The translations under genes were made by a program, and so were the position numbers. Below are positions 7,728 through 16,369 of a DNA stretch of 64,000 nucleotides, one piece after another. The stretch spans positions 89,329 through 153,328 of the forward strand of contig JFHF01000016.1 of the NCBI GenBank assembly GCA_000648925.1. Direction: 5' to 3'. Within the stretch, counting starts at the first letter, position 1, and every line of letters begins with the position of its first letter. This stretch comes from Caballeronia jiangsuensis. Its GTDB lineage: Bacteria > Pseudomonadota > Gammaproteobacteria > Burkholderiales > Burkholderiaceae. Below the pieces are notes generated by a model. That model saw only the letters and a program-made list of their open reading frames with translations, was not told the origin of the DNA and ran no database searches.

Positions 7728-10700
7728 GATGCAGCTCCTTCCATGAGCGGGCCTTCGAGCCAGTCGACTTTCTTCATCTTGCGCACGATCACGTACTCGT
7801 CGCGATTGCTGCCCACGGTGCCGTAGTAGTTGAAGCCGTAGGCCTGCTGCGCGTATCCGCCGATCATGTGCGTCGGTTTGAGCACCGTTCGCGTAACCGA
7901 GTTATGGATACCGCCGCGCATGCCGCTCGTCTCCGCGCCCGGCACGTTGATGATCTTCTCCTGCGCGTGATACATGAGGCACATGCCGCGCGGCACGCGC
8001 TGGCTCACGACGACGCGCGCCGTCAGCGTGCCGTTCACGTTGAACACTTCGACCCAGTCGTTGTCTTTCAACCCGGCTTCTTTCGCTTCGGCTTCCGACA
8101 CCCACACGTGCGGACCGCCGCGCGATAGCGTGAGCATGCGCAGGTTGTCCGTGTAGGTCGAGTGAATGCCCCACTTCTGGTGCGGCGTGATCCAGTTCAG
8201 CACGAGTTCATGCTCGCCGTTGGGCTTCGCGCCGAGCATCGGCGAAATGGTCTTGGTATCGATCGCGGGTTTGTAGACACACGAGCCTTCGCCGAAATCC
8301 AGCATCCAGCGATGATCCTGATAAAACTGCTGCCGGCCGGTAAGCGTGCGCCAAGGGATCAGCTCGTGCACGTTCGTGTAGCCCGCGTTGTAGCTCACTT
8401 CTTCCGATTCGAGCCCGGACCAGGTCGGCGTGGAAATAATCTTGCGCGGCTGCGCCTGGACGTCGCGGAAGCAGATCTTGTCGTGCTCGCGGCCGAGCGC
8501 GAGGTGCGAGTGATCGCGTCCGGTGATCTTCGAAAGCGCTTCCCACGCCTTCACCGCAACATGGCCGTTCGTCTCGGGCGCGAACGTGAGGATCATCTCG
8601 GCGGCATCGATTGCAGTGTCGAGACGCGGACGCCCTTCGTTCTCGCCGGACAGCGACGCGAGCTCGTTCACCTCATGCGCCGTATTCCAGTTGATGCCCT
8701 TGCCGCCGTTGCCAAGCTTTGCGAGCAACGGTCCGACGGACGTGAACTTGTCGTAGATCGCGTTGTAGTCGCGTTCAACGAGCGTCATCGACGGTGCGGT
8801 CTTGCCGGGAATCAGATCGCATTCGCCATGACGCCAGTCCTTCGGCTCGAACGCCTGCCCGAGTTCGCCCGGCGTGTCGTGCATGAGCGGCGTGCACACG
8901 AGATCGGTGCGCGTGCCGAGATGCTTGCCGCCGATCTCCGCGAACTTCTTTGCGATGGCCTTGTAGATTTCCCAGTCGCTCTTGCTTTCCCACAACGGCT
9001 GCACCGCCTCCGACAACGGATGAATGAACGGATGCATGTCCGACGTGTTCAGGTCGTTCTTCTCGTAGAACGTCGCGCTCGGCAACACGATGTCGCCATA
9101 CAGGCACGTCGTGCTCATGCGGAAATCGAGCACGGTCAGGAGATCCAGCTTGCCTTCGGCCGCGTCGCGCACGTTCACTTCGCCTGGCTTGATCGCATCG
9201 GCTTCGTCGGCGAACAACGCGTTCTGCGTGCCGAGGAGATACTTCAGGAAGTATTCGTGCCCTTTGCCCGAGCTGCCGAGAATGTTCGAACGCCACACGA
9301 ACATGTTTCGCGGAAAGTTCGCCGGATTATCGGGATCGTCGCAAGCGAAGTCGAGCGCGCCCGACTTCAATTGTTCCACCGTGTATTCGATCGGATCGCG
9401 GCCCGCGCGCTTCGCGGCATCGACGATATCGAGCGGATTAGCGCCGAGCTGCGGCGCCGACGGCAGCCAGCCCATGCGTTCCGACTTCGCATTCATGTCG
9501 AGCATCGAGAGGTTCTCGTAGCGCGATTTGTCGGCGGTCGGTCCGAGAATCTCGTCCACGGCCACTTTCTCGTGGCGCCACTGGCTTGTGTGGTTATAGA
9601 AGAACGACGTGCCGTTCATCTGACGCGGCGGGCGCGACCAGTCGAGCGCGAACGCGAGCGGCGCCCAGCCGAATTGCGGACGCAGCTTTTCCTGGCCCAC
9701 GTAATGCGCCCAGCCGCCGCCGCTCTTGCCGATACAGCCGCACATCATCAACAGATTGATGATGCCGCGATAGATCATGTCGTTGTGATACCAGTGATTC
9801 AACGCCGCGCCGACGATCACCATGCTCTTGCCCTGCGTGCGGTCCGCGTTATCCGCGAACTCGCGCGCCACCTGGATGACGAGATGGCGCGGCACCGTGG
9901 TGTGCTTTTCCTGCCATGCGGGCGTGTAGGGAATGTCGTCATCGTAGGACGTGGCGACGTTCGCGCCGCCCAGACCCTGATCCACGCCGTAGTTCGCCAA
10001 CTGCAAGTCGTACACGGTCGCGACGCGAGCGCTCGCGCCATCCGCGAGCATGATGCGCTTCACGGGCACGCGGCGCGCCAGCAACGCGTCATGTTCCGCG
10101 CCGAAGTACGGGAAACTCACATCCACCACTTCGTCGTGCGCCCCGATGAGCGACAAGCGCGGATCGATATCGCGGCCCGAGCCGCCGTCCTTCTGTTCGA
10201 GATTCCAGCGCCCGACCTTCGCGCCGTCGTCGTGATTCGACTCGCCCCAGCGAAAGCCGATCGTGCCGTTCGGCGCGACGATCTCGCCGCTCGTCTCGTC
10301 GATGACGAGCGTCTTCCATTGCGGATTGTTCGCCTCGTCGAGATCGTTCTGCAATTGCGATGCGCGCAGGAAATGATCGGGCACGAGCGTGCCTTCGTGT
10401 TCGCGTAGCACGACGAGCATCGGCATGTCGGTATAGCGCTTCACGTAATCGCGGAAGTACGCGGACTTGCCCGTGGCGTGAAACTCCTTCAGCACGACAT
10501 GGCCCATCGCCATGGCGAGCGCGGCGTCGGTGCCCTGCTTCGGCGCGAGCCAGATGTCGCCGAACTTCACCATTTCGCCATAATCCGACGACACCGCGAC
10601 CGTCTTCGTGCCCTTGTAGCGCACCTCCGTGTAGAAGTGCGCGTCCGGCGTGCGCGTTTGCGGCACGTTGGAGCCCCACACCATCAGGTACGTGGAGTTG

Positions 10701-11431
10701 TACCAGTCGGCCGATTCGGGCACGTCGGTCTGCTCGCCCCAGATTTGCGGCGATGCCGGCGGCAAGTCGCAATACCAGTCGTAGAAGGACAGACACGCGC
10801 CGCCGATCAGGCTCAGATAGCGCGCGCCGGCGGCGTAGGAAACCATCGACATCGCGGGAATCGGCGAGAAACCGATCACGCGATCCGGACCGTACTTGCC
10901 GATTGTGTAAGCATTCGCCGCCGCGATGATCTCGCTCGCAGTGTCCCAGTCCGCGCGCACGAAGCCGCCGAGGCCGCGCACGCTCTTGTAGCGCTTCGCC
11001 TTCTCCGGGTTCTCGCAGATCGATGCCCACGCCGCGACCGGATCGAGCGTCTTGCGCGCCTCGCGCCACATCTCGACGAGACGGCCGCGAATCATCGGAT
11101 GCTTCACGCGCTGCGCGGAATACACGTACCAGCTATACGATGCGCCACGCGGACAGCCGCGCGGTTCGTGATTCGGCAGATCGGGACGCGTGCGCGGATA
11201 GTCCGTCTGCTGCGTTTCCCACGTGATCAGACCGTTCTTGACATAGACCTTCCATGAGCAGGATCCCGTGCAGTTCACGCCGTGCGTGGAGCGCACGATC
11301 TTGTCGTGCTGCCAGCGGCTGCGGTAGGCGTTTTCCCACTTGCGGTCTTCGTTCACGACCGCGCCATGTCCGTTCGCAAACGTGGACTTGACGCGCGACA
11401 TGAACTTCAGCCGATCCAGAAAGTGACTCAT
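7724..11431 (-). CDS. narG: Respiratory nitrate reductase alpha subunit (Mo-bisMGD)
   Basis: A 1235-residue catalytic subunit that reduces nitrate to nitrite on the cytoplasmic side of the membrane. The N-terminal FS0 cluster motif (HGVNCTGSC, followed by a distant RGCPRG cysteine) and the molybdopterin segment YNSTYLMVWGSNVPQTRTPDAHF, which carries the Mo region, are intact. The C-terminal MGD-binding domain (MYHAQEKIINVPG, SVTRTVLKPTHMIGGY) is complete. A GGAG site lies 7 bases before ATG 11431. It is separated from narK2 by 143 bp, enough for a second promoter. It depends on molybdenum supply, relevant to the Mo cluster at 41400-44314. Confidence 0.97.
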   Translation of the reverse strand: MSHFLDRLKFMSRVKSTFANGHGAVVNEDRKWENAYRSRWQHDKIVRSTHGVNCTGSCSWKVYVKNGLITWETQQTDYPRTRPDLPNHEPRGCPRGASYSWYVYSAQRVKHPMIRGRLVEMWREARKTLDPVAAWASICENPEKAKRYKSVRGLGGFVRADWDTASEIIAAANAYTIGKYGPDRVIGFSPIPAMSMVSYAAGARYLSLIGGACLSFYDWYCDLPPASPQIWGEQTDVPESADWYNSTYLMVWGSNVPQTRTPDAHFYTEVRYKGTKTVAVSSDYGEMVKFGDIWLAPKQGTDAALAMAMGHVVLKEFHATGKSAYFRDYVKRYTDMPMLVVLREHEGTLVPDHFLRASQLQNDLDEANNPQWKTLVIDETSGEIVAPNGTIGFRWGESNHDDGAKVGRWNLEQKDGGSGRDIDPRLSLIGAHDEVVDVSFPYFGAEHDALLARRVPVKRIMLADGASARVATVYDLQLANYGVDQGLGGANVATSYDDDIPYTPAWQEKHTTVPRHLVIQVAREFADNADRTQGKSMVIVGAALNHWYHNDMIYRGIINLLMMCGCIGKSGGGWAHYVGQEKLRPQFGWAPLAFALDWSRPPRQMNGTSFFYNHTSQWRHEKVAVDEILGPTADKSRYENLSMLDMNAKSERMGWLPSAPQLGANPLDIVDAAKRAGRDPIEYTVEQLKSGALDFACDDPDNPANFPRNMFVWRSNILGSSGKGHEYFLKYLLGTQNALFADEADAIKPGEVNVRDAAEGKLDLLTVLDFRMSTTCLYGDIVLPSATFYEKNDLNTSDMHPFIHPLSEAVQPLWESKSDWEIYKAIAKKFAEIGGKHLGTRTDLVCTPLMHDTPGELGQAFEPKDWRHGECDLIPGKTAPSMTLVERDYNAIYDKFTSVGPLLAKLGNGGKGINWNTAHEVNELASLSGENEGRPRLDTAIDAAEMILTFAPETNGHVAVKAWEALSKITGRDHSHLALGREHDKICFRDVQAQPRKIISTPTWSGLESEEVSYNAGYTNVHELIPWRTLTGRQQFYQDHRWMLDFGEGSCVYKPAIDTKTISPMLGAKPNGEHELVLNWITPHQKWGIHSTYTDNLRMLTLSRGGPHVWVSEAEAKEAGLKDNDWVEVFNVNGTLTARVVVSQRVPRGMCLMYHAQEKIINVPGAETSGMRGGIHNSVTRTVLKPTHMIGGYAQQAYGFNYYGTVGSNRDEYVIVRKMKKVDWLEGPLMEGAAS

Positions 11432-11543
11432 CCGTTTCTCCGTGCGTAGCGGCCATGCGCCGCCACGAATACATTGATTCGAGTGTAGAGACGCGATGCC
11501 CGCGCGCCCATTCCCCGAAAGGAGCGATCGATGCGCGTCATGA

Positions 11544-11574
11544 GGACTAGCGCGTCTACGCCTTTCGGACTAGC
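11544..11574. repeat. Short direct repeat GGACTAGC in the narK2-narG gap
   Basis: The octamer GGACTAGC occurs at 11544-11551 and again at 11567-11574, 23 bp apart, the second copy abutting the narK2 stop codon. The 143-bp gap also has AGACGCG and CGCGTCT arms about 60 bp apart. No FNR consensus (TTGAT-N4-ATCAA) or clear terminator was found in the gap. Possible regulator half-sites; significance is uncertain. Confidence 0.3.
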
Positions 11575-12963
11575 TCAGCACGGCATGTCCGCGTTGCGGC
11601 GCGCATAGCAGACCCAGGTGACCACCGCGCACACCGCGTAGAACGCGATGAAGCACCAGAGCGCGGCGTCGGGCGAGCCGGTCATGCTCATCGACGTGCC
11701 GAAGCTGCGCGGGATGAAGAAGCCGCCATACGCGCCGATCGCGCCCGCGAATCCCAGCACCGCGGCCGATTCCTTGCCCGCTTCGTGCAGCGCCTGCTTC
11801 CTGATCGCTTCGGTCTTGCCTTCGGCTTCGCGCTGCTTCTGCGTGAGGAAGATCACGGGGATCATGCGGAACGTCGAGCCGTTGCCGATTCCCGTCAACG
11901 CGAACAGTGCGATAAACATGGCGAGGAAGCCCGCGAAGCTGCCGTCCGAACCGTCGTGCGGGAGAAAGGCCATCACGCCGAACACCGCTGCGATCATCGC
12001 GATGAAGGTCCACAATGTGACGCGCGCGCCGCCGAGGCGGTCGGAGATGAAGCCGCCGACAGGACGTGTCAACGCGCCCGCGAGCGGCCCGAGAAACGCG
12101 TAGGCCGTCGGGTTGATCGACGGAAACTCGGCTTTCGTCAGCAGCGCGAGGCCCGCCGAGAAGCCGATGAAGGAGCCGAACGTGCCGATATAGAGCAGAC
12201 ACATGAGCCAGTTGTGCTTGCGCCTGAAAATGACGGCCTGTTCCGCGAACGATGCCTTCGCGTCCGCGATATCGTTCATTCCGAACCACGCCGCGAACGC
12301 CGAGATCACGATGAACGGCACCCAGATGAAACCCGCGTTCTGCAGCCAGATGCTGTGTTCGACGCCGTTCAACACATAGGTCTGTGTCTCGCCGGCGAGC
12401 GAGCCGAACACGCTTGCGGAAATGACGAGAGGCGTCACGAACTGTACGACCGACACACCGAGATTGCCGATGCCCGCGTTCATGCCGGTCGCGAAACCCT
12501 TCTTCGCTTTGGGAAAGAAGAAGCTGATGTTCGCCATCGACGAACTGAAGTTCGCGCCGCCGAGGCCGCACAAAAGCGCGAGCACGAGCAGCGTCGAATA
12601 GCTGGTCGAGGGGTCGCGCAGCGCGACGCCCATGCCGATCGCCGGAATCAGGAGACTTGCCGTCGAGAACGCCGTGAAACGCCGGCCGCCGAAAATCGGC
12701 ACGAGGAACGAGTAGAAAATGCGCAGCGTCGCGCCTGATAGCGCGGGCAACGCGGTGAGCCAGAACAACTGGTCCTTCGTGAAGTGAAAGCCGCCTTTGT
12801 CGAGACTGACGACCACCACGCTCCACAGCGACCACACCGTAAAGGCCAGCGCCAGTGCGGGAATCGAAATCCAGAGGTTGCGGCGGGCAACCGATTCTCC
12901 CGTTTCGCGCCAGAAGGCGGCGTTCTCGGGCTCCCATCGGGTGAGCAGGTATCTTGATGACAT
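11575..12963 (-). CDS. narK2: Nitrate/nitrite transporter, NarK2 type
   Basis: A 462-residue MFS protein of the nitrate/nitrite porter family with 12 predicted helices. Family segments are visible: an Arg in TM2 (GATLRIFYSFLVPIFGGRR), the nitrate-signature glycine-rich helix GANFSSSMANISFFFPKAKKGFATGMNAGIGNLG, and the matching C-terminal FAGAIGAYGGFFIPRSFG. Such proteins exchange nitrate for nitrite across the inner membrane. It starts 2 bp after the narK1 stop, so the two are translated from one message; tandem or fused narK1-narK2 pairs are known in denitrifiers such as Paracoccus. The K2 (antiporter) label follows gene order and length and is less certain than the family. Confidence 0.88.
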   Translation of the reverse strand: MSSRYLLTRWEPENAAFWRETGESVARRNLWISIPALALAFTVWSLWSVVVVSLDKGGFHFTKDQLFWLTALPALSGATLRIFYSFLVPIFGGRRFTAFSTASLLIPAIGMGVALRDPSTSYSTLLVLALLCGLGGANFSSSMANISFFFPKAKKGFATGMNAGIGNLGVSVVQFVTPLVISASVFGSLAGETQTYVLNGVEHSIWLQNAGFIWVPFIVISAFAAWFGMNDIADAKASFAEQAVIFRRKHNWLMCLLYIGTFGSFIGFSAGLALLTKAEFPSINPTAYAFLGPLAGALTRPVGGFISDRLGGARVTLWTFIAMIAAVFGVMAFLPHDGSDGSFAGFLAMFIALFALTGIGNGSTFRMIPVIFLTQKQREAEGKTEAIRKQALHEAGKESAAVLGFAGAIGAYGGFFIPRSFGTSMSMTGSPDAALWCFIAFYAVCAVVTWVCYARRNADMPC

Positions 12964-12965
12964 GA

Positions 12966-14216
12966 CTAGTGTTTGGATTGAAACGTGAAGTGCACGCAGA
13001 TGAGACTGACGGCGGTCGCGCCGAACATCAGCATGAAACAGGTGGAGCGAACGCCGGTGAGATCGACGAGCGCGCCGAAAAGAATCGGCAACAGGAAGCC
13101 GGCGAGACCGCCCGCGAGTCCGACGACGCCCGACACCGCGCCGATGTTCGCGGAGAACTCATCCGAGACGAACTTGAACACCGACGCCTTGCCGACCGCC
13201 ATCGCAACGCCGACGACGAACATCAGCGCGGTGTACGCGACCGGTCCCGTCTCGATGTGGAACGTGCGTGGACCGTCCTTCGCGTGGACGACGAAGTCCG
13301 TGACCGGATAGCTCAGCAGGAAGAAGCACGCGAGCGCGATCCACATGACGATCCATGTGGTGCGATACGCGCCGAAGCGGTCGGACATCCAGCCGCCGAG
13401 CGCGCGCAGCATGCCGCCCGGAAGCGAGAAGCAGGCGGCGAGAAACGCGGCATGTTCGATGCCGAAGCCGTACTGATTCACGTAGTACTGCGGCATCCAC
13501 AACGCGAGCCCGACGTAGCCGCCGAACACGACCGAGTAGTACTGCGCGTAACGGAGCACGCGACGGTCTTTCAGCACGGCCATCTGCGCCGCGAGGCCGG
13601 GCGCGCCGGCGCTGCGATGCGCGGGGTTCGACGTCGACACGAACCAGAAGATCAGCGCGGTGACGAGCATCGCGATGGAATAGACCTTCGGCACGATGGT
13701 CCACGTGCCCGCCGCGAGAATCAGCACGGGCGCGACGAACTTGGTGAGCGCCGCGCCCGAGTTGCCCGCGCCGAAGATGCCCATTGCGAAGCCTTGGCGC
13801 GACTTCGGGAACCAGCGCGCGACATACGGCGTGCCCACGGAAAACGACGCCCCCGCGATACCGACGAACAAACCGAGCACGAGAAATTGCCACAGTTCGG
13901 TGGCGTAGCCGATCAGCCAGATCGGTATGACGGTGGCGGCCATCGTCCAGAAGAACACGGGGCGGCCGCCGAAGCGGTCGGTCCAGATGCCGAGCGGCAC
14001 GCGCAACAGCGAGCCGGTGAGCACGGGCGTCGCGGCGATGAGGCCGAACTCGGTATCGGTGAGATGCAACTGCTTCTTGAGCGGAATGCCGAGGATCGCG
14101 AAGACCATCCAGACGGCGAAGCAGATCGTGAATGCGAACGTGCTGGCGCCGAGCACGCGCCAGGCGCGCGTGTCGGCCGATGCTTTGGATTCGAAGTGTG
14201 TGTCGACGACGTTCAT
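12966..14216 (-). CDS. narK1: Nitrate transporter, NarK1 type
   Basis: A 416-residue MFS nitrate porter with about 12 helices. The TM2 motif LTGSLLRVPLGIWTDRFGGRP carries the substrate-binding Arg, and the signature helix GIAGASFSVGTPYVARWFPKSRQGFAMGIFGAGNSGAA is intact. In characterised pairs the K1 type works as a nitrate/proton symporter that starts nitrate respiration before nitrite builds up. It is the first gene of the nar transcript. Its leader contains a perfect 11-bp hairpin ending inside the best-spaced Shine-Dalgarno (14224-14253). Confidence 0.88.
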   Translation of the reverse strand: MNVVDTHFESKASADTRAWRVLGASTFAFTICFAVWMVFAILGIPLKKQLHLTDTEFGLIAATPVLTGSLLRVPLGIWTDRFGGRPVFFWTMAATVIPIWLIGYATELWQFLVLGLFVGIAGASFSVGTPYVARWFPKSRQGFAMGIFGAGNSGAALTKFVAPVLILAAGTWTIVPKVYSIAMLVTALIFWFVSTSNPAHRSAGAPGLAAQMAVLKDRRVLRYAQYYSVVFGGYVGLALWMPQYYVNQYGFGIEHAAFLAACFSLPGGMLRALGGWMSDRFGAYRTTWIVMWIALACFFLLSYPVTDFVVHAKDGPRTFHIETGPVAYTALMFVVGVAMAVGKASVFKFVSDEFSANIGAVSGVVGLAGGLAGFLLPILFGALVDLTGVRSTCFMLMFGATAVSLICVHFTFQSKH

Positions 14217-14223
14217 CGTCCTT

Positions 14224-14253
14224 CCCTTGTCGTTGCTGCTTTAACGACAAGGG
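14224..14253 (-). promoter_or_regulatory. Leader hairpin overlapping the narK1 ribosome-binding site
   Basis: CCCTTGTCGTT at 14224-14234 and AACGACAAGGG at 14243-14253 are perfect 11-bp complements with an 8-base loop. Read on the coding (minus) strand, the second arm ends in AAGGG, exactly 7 bases before the narK1 ATG, so folding would hide the best-spaced ribosome site. A second AAGGA lies only 2 bases from the ATG, too close to work well. The palindrome could instead be a DNA operator. No poly-T follows, so it is not an intrinsic terminator. Confidence 0.5.
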
Positions 14254-14411
14254 TAAGGAACGTCGCGCGAGACGCCTATCCGCCATGCGGATGTGGCGAC
14301 GTCGTGCCGCTAGTCAGTGCGGCGTAGTTCGGATGGGTTAGCGGGTTCGCGTTTCATGTCGTTTGCGAAGCCGAAGCGAGGCAGCTTGTGGAATACGCGT
14401 TGCGCCTTTCT

Positions 14412-15152
14412 TCAGTCCTGTCGCAGCGCCTTCGGAACGACGTAACGTCCGTTGTTGTATTCCAAAGTGAAGTTTTTGCGCACCGCCGGCGAGTCGCTGT
14501 CAGTGCAGGTTGGGCCGACCGTCTTGTTCACCGTGTGGGTCGACTTTTCAGCGATCTTCAAAGCTGCGTATCCCTCGCGGCCCGCAGGACCGATGTCGAT
14601 CGTCCGGGTCGTGGAATCGAAGTAGCCGCCACACGCTCCGTCGTTCTCGCCGCTGTAGTTCGATACGGCCAGCCGGTCGACAAGCTTTCGCAATGTCTGA
14701 CCTTCGATCGTATAAAGATTCAGCGACGTCCAGCCAACGGGACTCACGCGCGACGAGCCGGAGTAATCGACCCGCACGCCGAACGCGCGATTTCCCGGCT
14801 TCAGTTGATACCGCGCCGTATCGAGTTCGATGTCGTCCACTCGAATAGCGTCGAAAGCAATCGCGTTCGGCTCGTAGACGTGCGCGATCACCGAGCCGGA
14901 AGCGCTGTCGGCCACGAGAACTTCCACATCGTCCGTTCCTTCGTCGTCGCTATCGCCTTTCTGCCGCAGTGGCAATACGGCAAGTGTGAGATCCGGGTTG
15001 GTCGGCCACTCCTTGCAAACGGCAAGGCGCGAATCGAGTGTCCGCCCGTGATGCAATTTGTCGACCCACGTCTGCATGAAATCGGAACATGCGGCGTGGG
15101 CGAATACAGGTGCCAGCAAGCTGGCGGCGAGAATCGAGATTTTCTTCTTCAT
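14412..15152 (-). CDS. Hypothetical periplasmic protein
   Basis: A 246-residue protein with a clear Sec signal peptide (MKKKISILAASLLAPVFAHA, cleavage before ACSDF). The mature part is rich in short beta-type segments, with four cysteines after the first (C46, and others in GACGGY and PTCTDSD) that could pair in the periplasm. No known domain was recognised. It is separated from narK1 by about 195 bp and points the same way, but has its own upstream region shared divergently with cyoA. Function unknown; membership of the nar regulon is not supported by anything seen. Confidence 0.75.
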   Translation of the reverse strand: MKKKISILAASLLAPVFAHAACSDFMQTWVDKLHHGRTLDSRLAVCKEWPTNPDLTLAVLPLRQKGDSDDEGTDDVEVLVADSASGSVIAHVYEPNAIAFDAIRVDDIELDTARYQLKPGNRAFGVRVDYSGSSRVSPVGWTSLNLYTIEGQTLRKLVDRLAVSNYSGENDGACGGYFDSTTRTIDIGPAGREGYAALKIAEKSTHTVNKTVGPTCTDSDSPAVRKNFTLEYNNGRYVVPKALRQD

Positions 15153-15296
15153 ATTGTCTGATGCCTTCTGGGAAACGGCGCATGCCGATGAGGCCGCGCC
15201 GGATGATCATTTTCGTCGTTGCGACATGATTTGACCCGCGCCGAGCCACGCTTTATGACACCCGCCACGTCAACCATTCGTTGTAGACTCTCCTAC

Positions 15297-15322
15297 CTTC
15301 CGGATCACTCCGGAAGAGTGAT
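15297..15322. repeat. Two overlapping inverted repeats between divergent genes
   Basis: CTTCCGG (15297-15303) pairs with CCGGAAG (15310-15316), and ATCACTC (15304-15310) pairs with GAGTGAT (15316-15322). The two hairpins share bases and exclude each other. They lie in the 329-bp region between the divergent hypothetical gene and cyoA. No poly-T tract follows. They may be an operator for a dimeric regulator or a pair of alternative leader structures. Confidence 0.4.
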
Positions 15323-15350
15323 ATCGCGCGCGACACCCTGTCGCATCAGC

Positions 15351-15364
15351 TTGATCTGAAACAA
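15351..15364. promoter_or_regulatory. FNR/ANR-like site upstream of cyoABCD
   Basis: TTGAT-CTGA-AACAA matches the FNR/ANR consensus TTGAT-N4-ATCAA at 9 of 10 fixed bases. It is 118 bp before the cyoA ATG. In E. coli FNR represses cyo when oxygen is low; a similar switch here would favour the adjacent nitrate reductase (inference). Confidence 0.4.
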
Positions 15365-15481
15365 TTTTCCAAACATTCGCGCCATCGCGATAAATCGCGC
15401 GTGGCATGATCCTGACGCGGCGCAGAGCCGTGCAGTGGCGTTCTTCCCGGGACGCTTCGATCATAGAAACCAGCGAATGCA

Positions 15482-16366
15482 ATGAATGAAAATACCCAAC
15501 GTTTAGCAGTGCCATTGTTATCGGGGCTGATAGCCAGTGTCGGTCTTTCGGGATGCAAGCTGGAGGTTTTGGAGTCGAAAGGCGTGATCGGCGCAGCGGA
15601 ATCCTCGCTGATCGCCACCGCGACTTACACCATGCTTCTGGTCGTCGTTCCGGTGATTCTGCTCACCCTGTTCATCGCATGGCGCTATCGGGCGTCCAAC
15701 AAGAACGCCACCTACGCGCCGAAGTGGGCGCACTCCACGGCCATCGAAGTCGTGGTCTGGATCATCCCCGCGATCATCATCCTGTACCTCGGCATCCTCA
15801 CGTGGAAATCCACGCACGAACTCGATCCGTACAAGCCGCTGGAATCCAGCGTCAAGCCGATCAACGTCGAAGTCGTGGCGCTCGACTGGAAGTGGCTGTT
15901 CATCTATCCGGATCTGGGCGTGGCGTCGGTGAATCAGCTCGCGTTTCCGGTGGGCACGCCGGTGAACTTCCGCATTACGTCGGATTCGGTGATGAACTCG
16001 TTCTTCATCCCGGAACTCGGCGGCCAGATCTACGCGATGGCCGGCATGCAGACGAAGCTGCACCTCCTGACCGATCACGCGGGCGACTACGCGGGCATTT
16101 CGGCGAACTACAGCGGCAAAGGCTTCTCCGACATGAAGTTCCGCGCGCTGGCCATGTCCAACGCCGACTTCGACGCGTGGCTCAAGCAAGTCAGAAACGC
16201 GCCCGAAGCATTGAGCATGGACGTCTACACCGGCGTCGCGCGCCCGAGCGAGAAGGTTGCCGTGCGCTACTTCTCGACCGTCGATCCGAAGCTCTTCAGC
16301 AACATCGTCGCGAAGTACAACTACGGCAACTCGGTCGTAGGCGCAAATTGTGTAACAAAGGGGTAA
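15482..16366 (+). CDS. cyoA: Cytochrome o ubiquinol oxidase subunit II
   Basis: A 294-residue lipoprotein subunit. The signal peptide ends in the lipobox GLSGC (C25). Two transmembrane helices follow (about 40-65 and 86-106), then a cupredoxin-type periplasmic domain that lacks the CuA cysteine pair, as expected for a quinol rather than cytochrome c oxidase (NSFFIPELGGQIYAMAGMQ). It starts a tight operon; cyoB begins 3 bp later. The extracytoplasmic domain helps organise the complex rather than carrying redox copper. Confidence 0.95.
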   Translation: MNENTQRLAVPLLSGLIASVGLSGCKLEVLESKGVIGAAESSLIATATYTMLLVVVPVILLTLFIAWRYRASNKNATYAPKWAHSTAIEVVVWIIPAIIILYLGILTWKSTHELDPYKPLESSVKPINVEVVALDWKWLFIYPDLGVASVNQLAFPVGTPVNFRITSDSVMNSFFIPELGGQIYAMAGMQTKLHLLTDHAGDYAGISANYSGKGFSDMKFRALAMSNADFDAWLKQVRNAPEALSMDVYTGVARPSEKVAVRYFSTVDPKLFSNIVAKYNYGNSVVGANCVTKG

Positions 16367-16369
16367 GCC

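Noticed and set aside
14217..14411. FNR or ModE box before the nar operon
   Set aside because: Both strands were read for TTGAT-N4-ATCAA and CG-N2-ATAT arms; no acceptable match was found.
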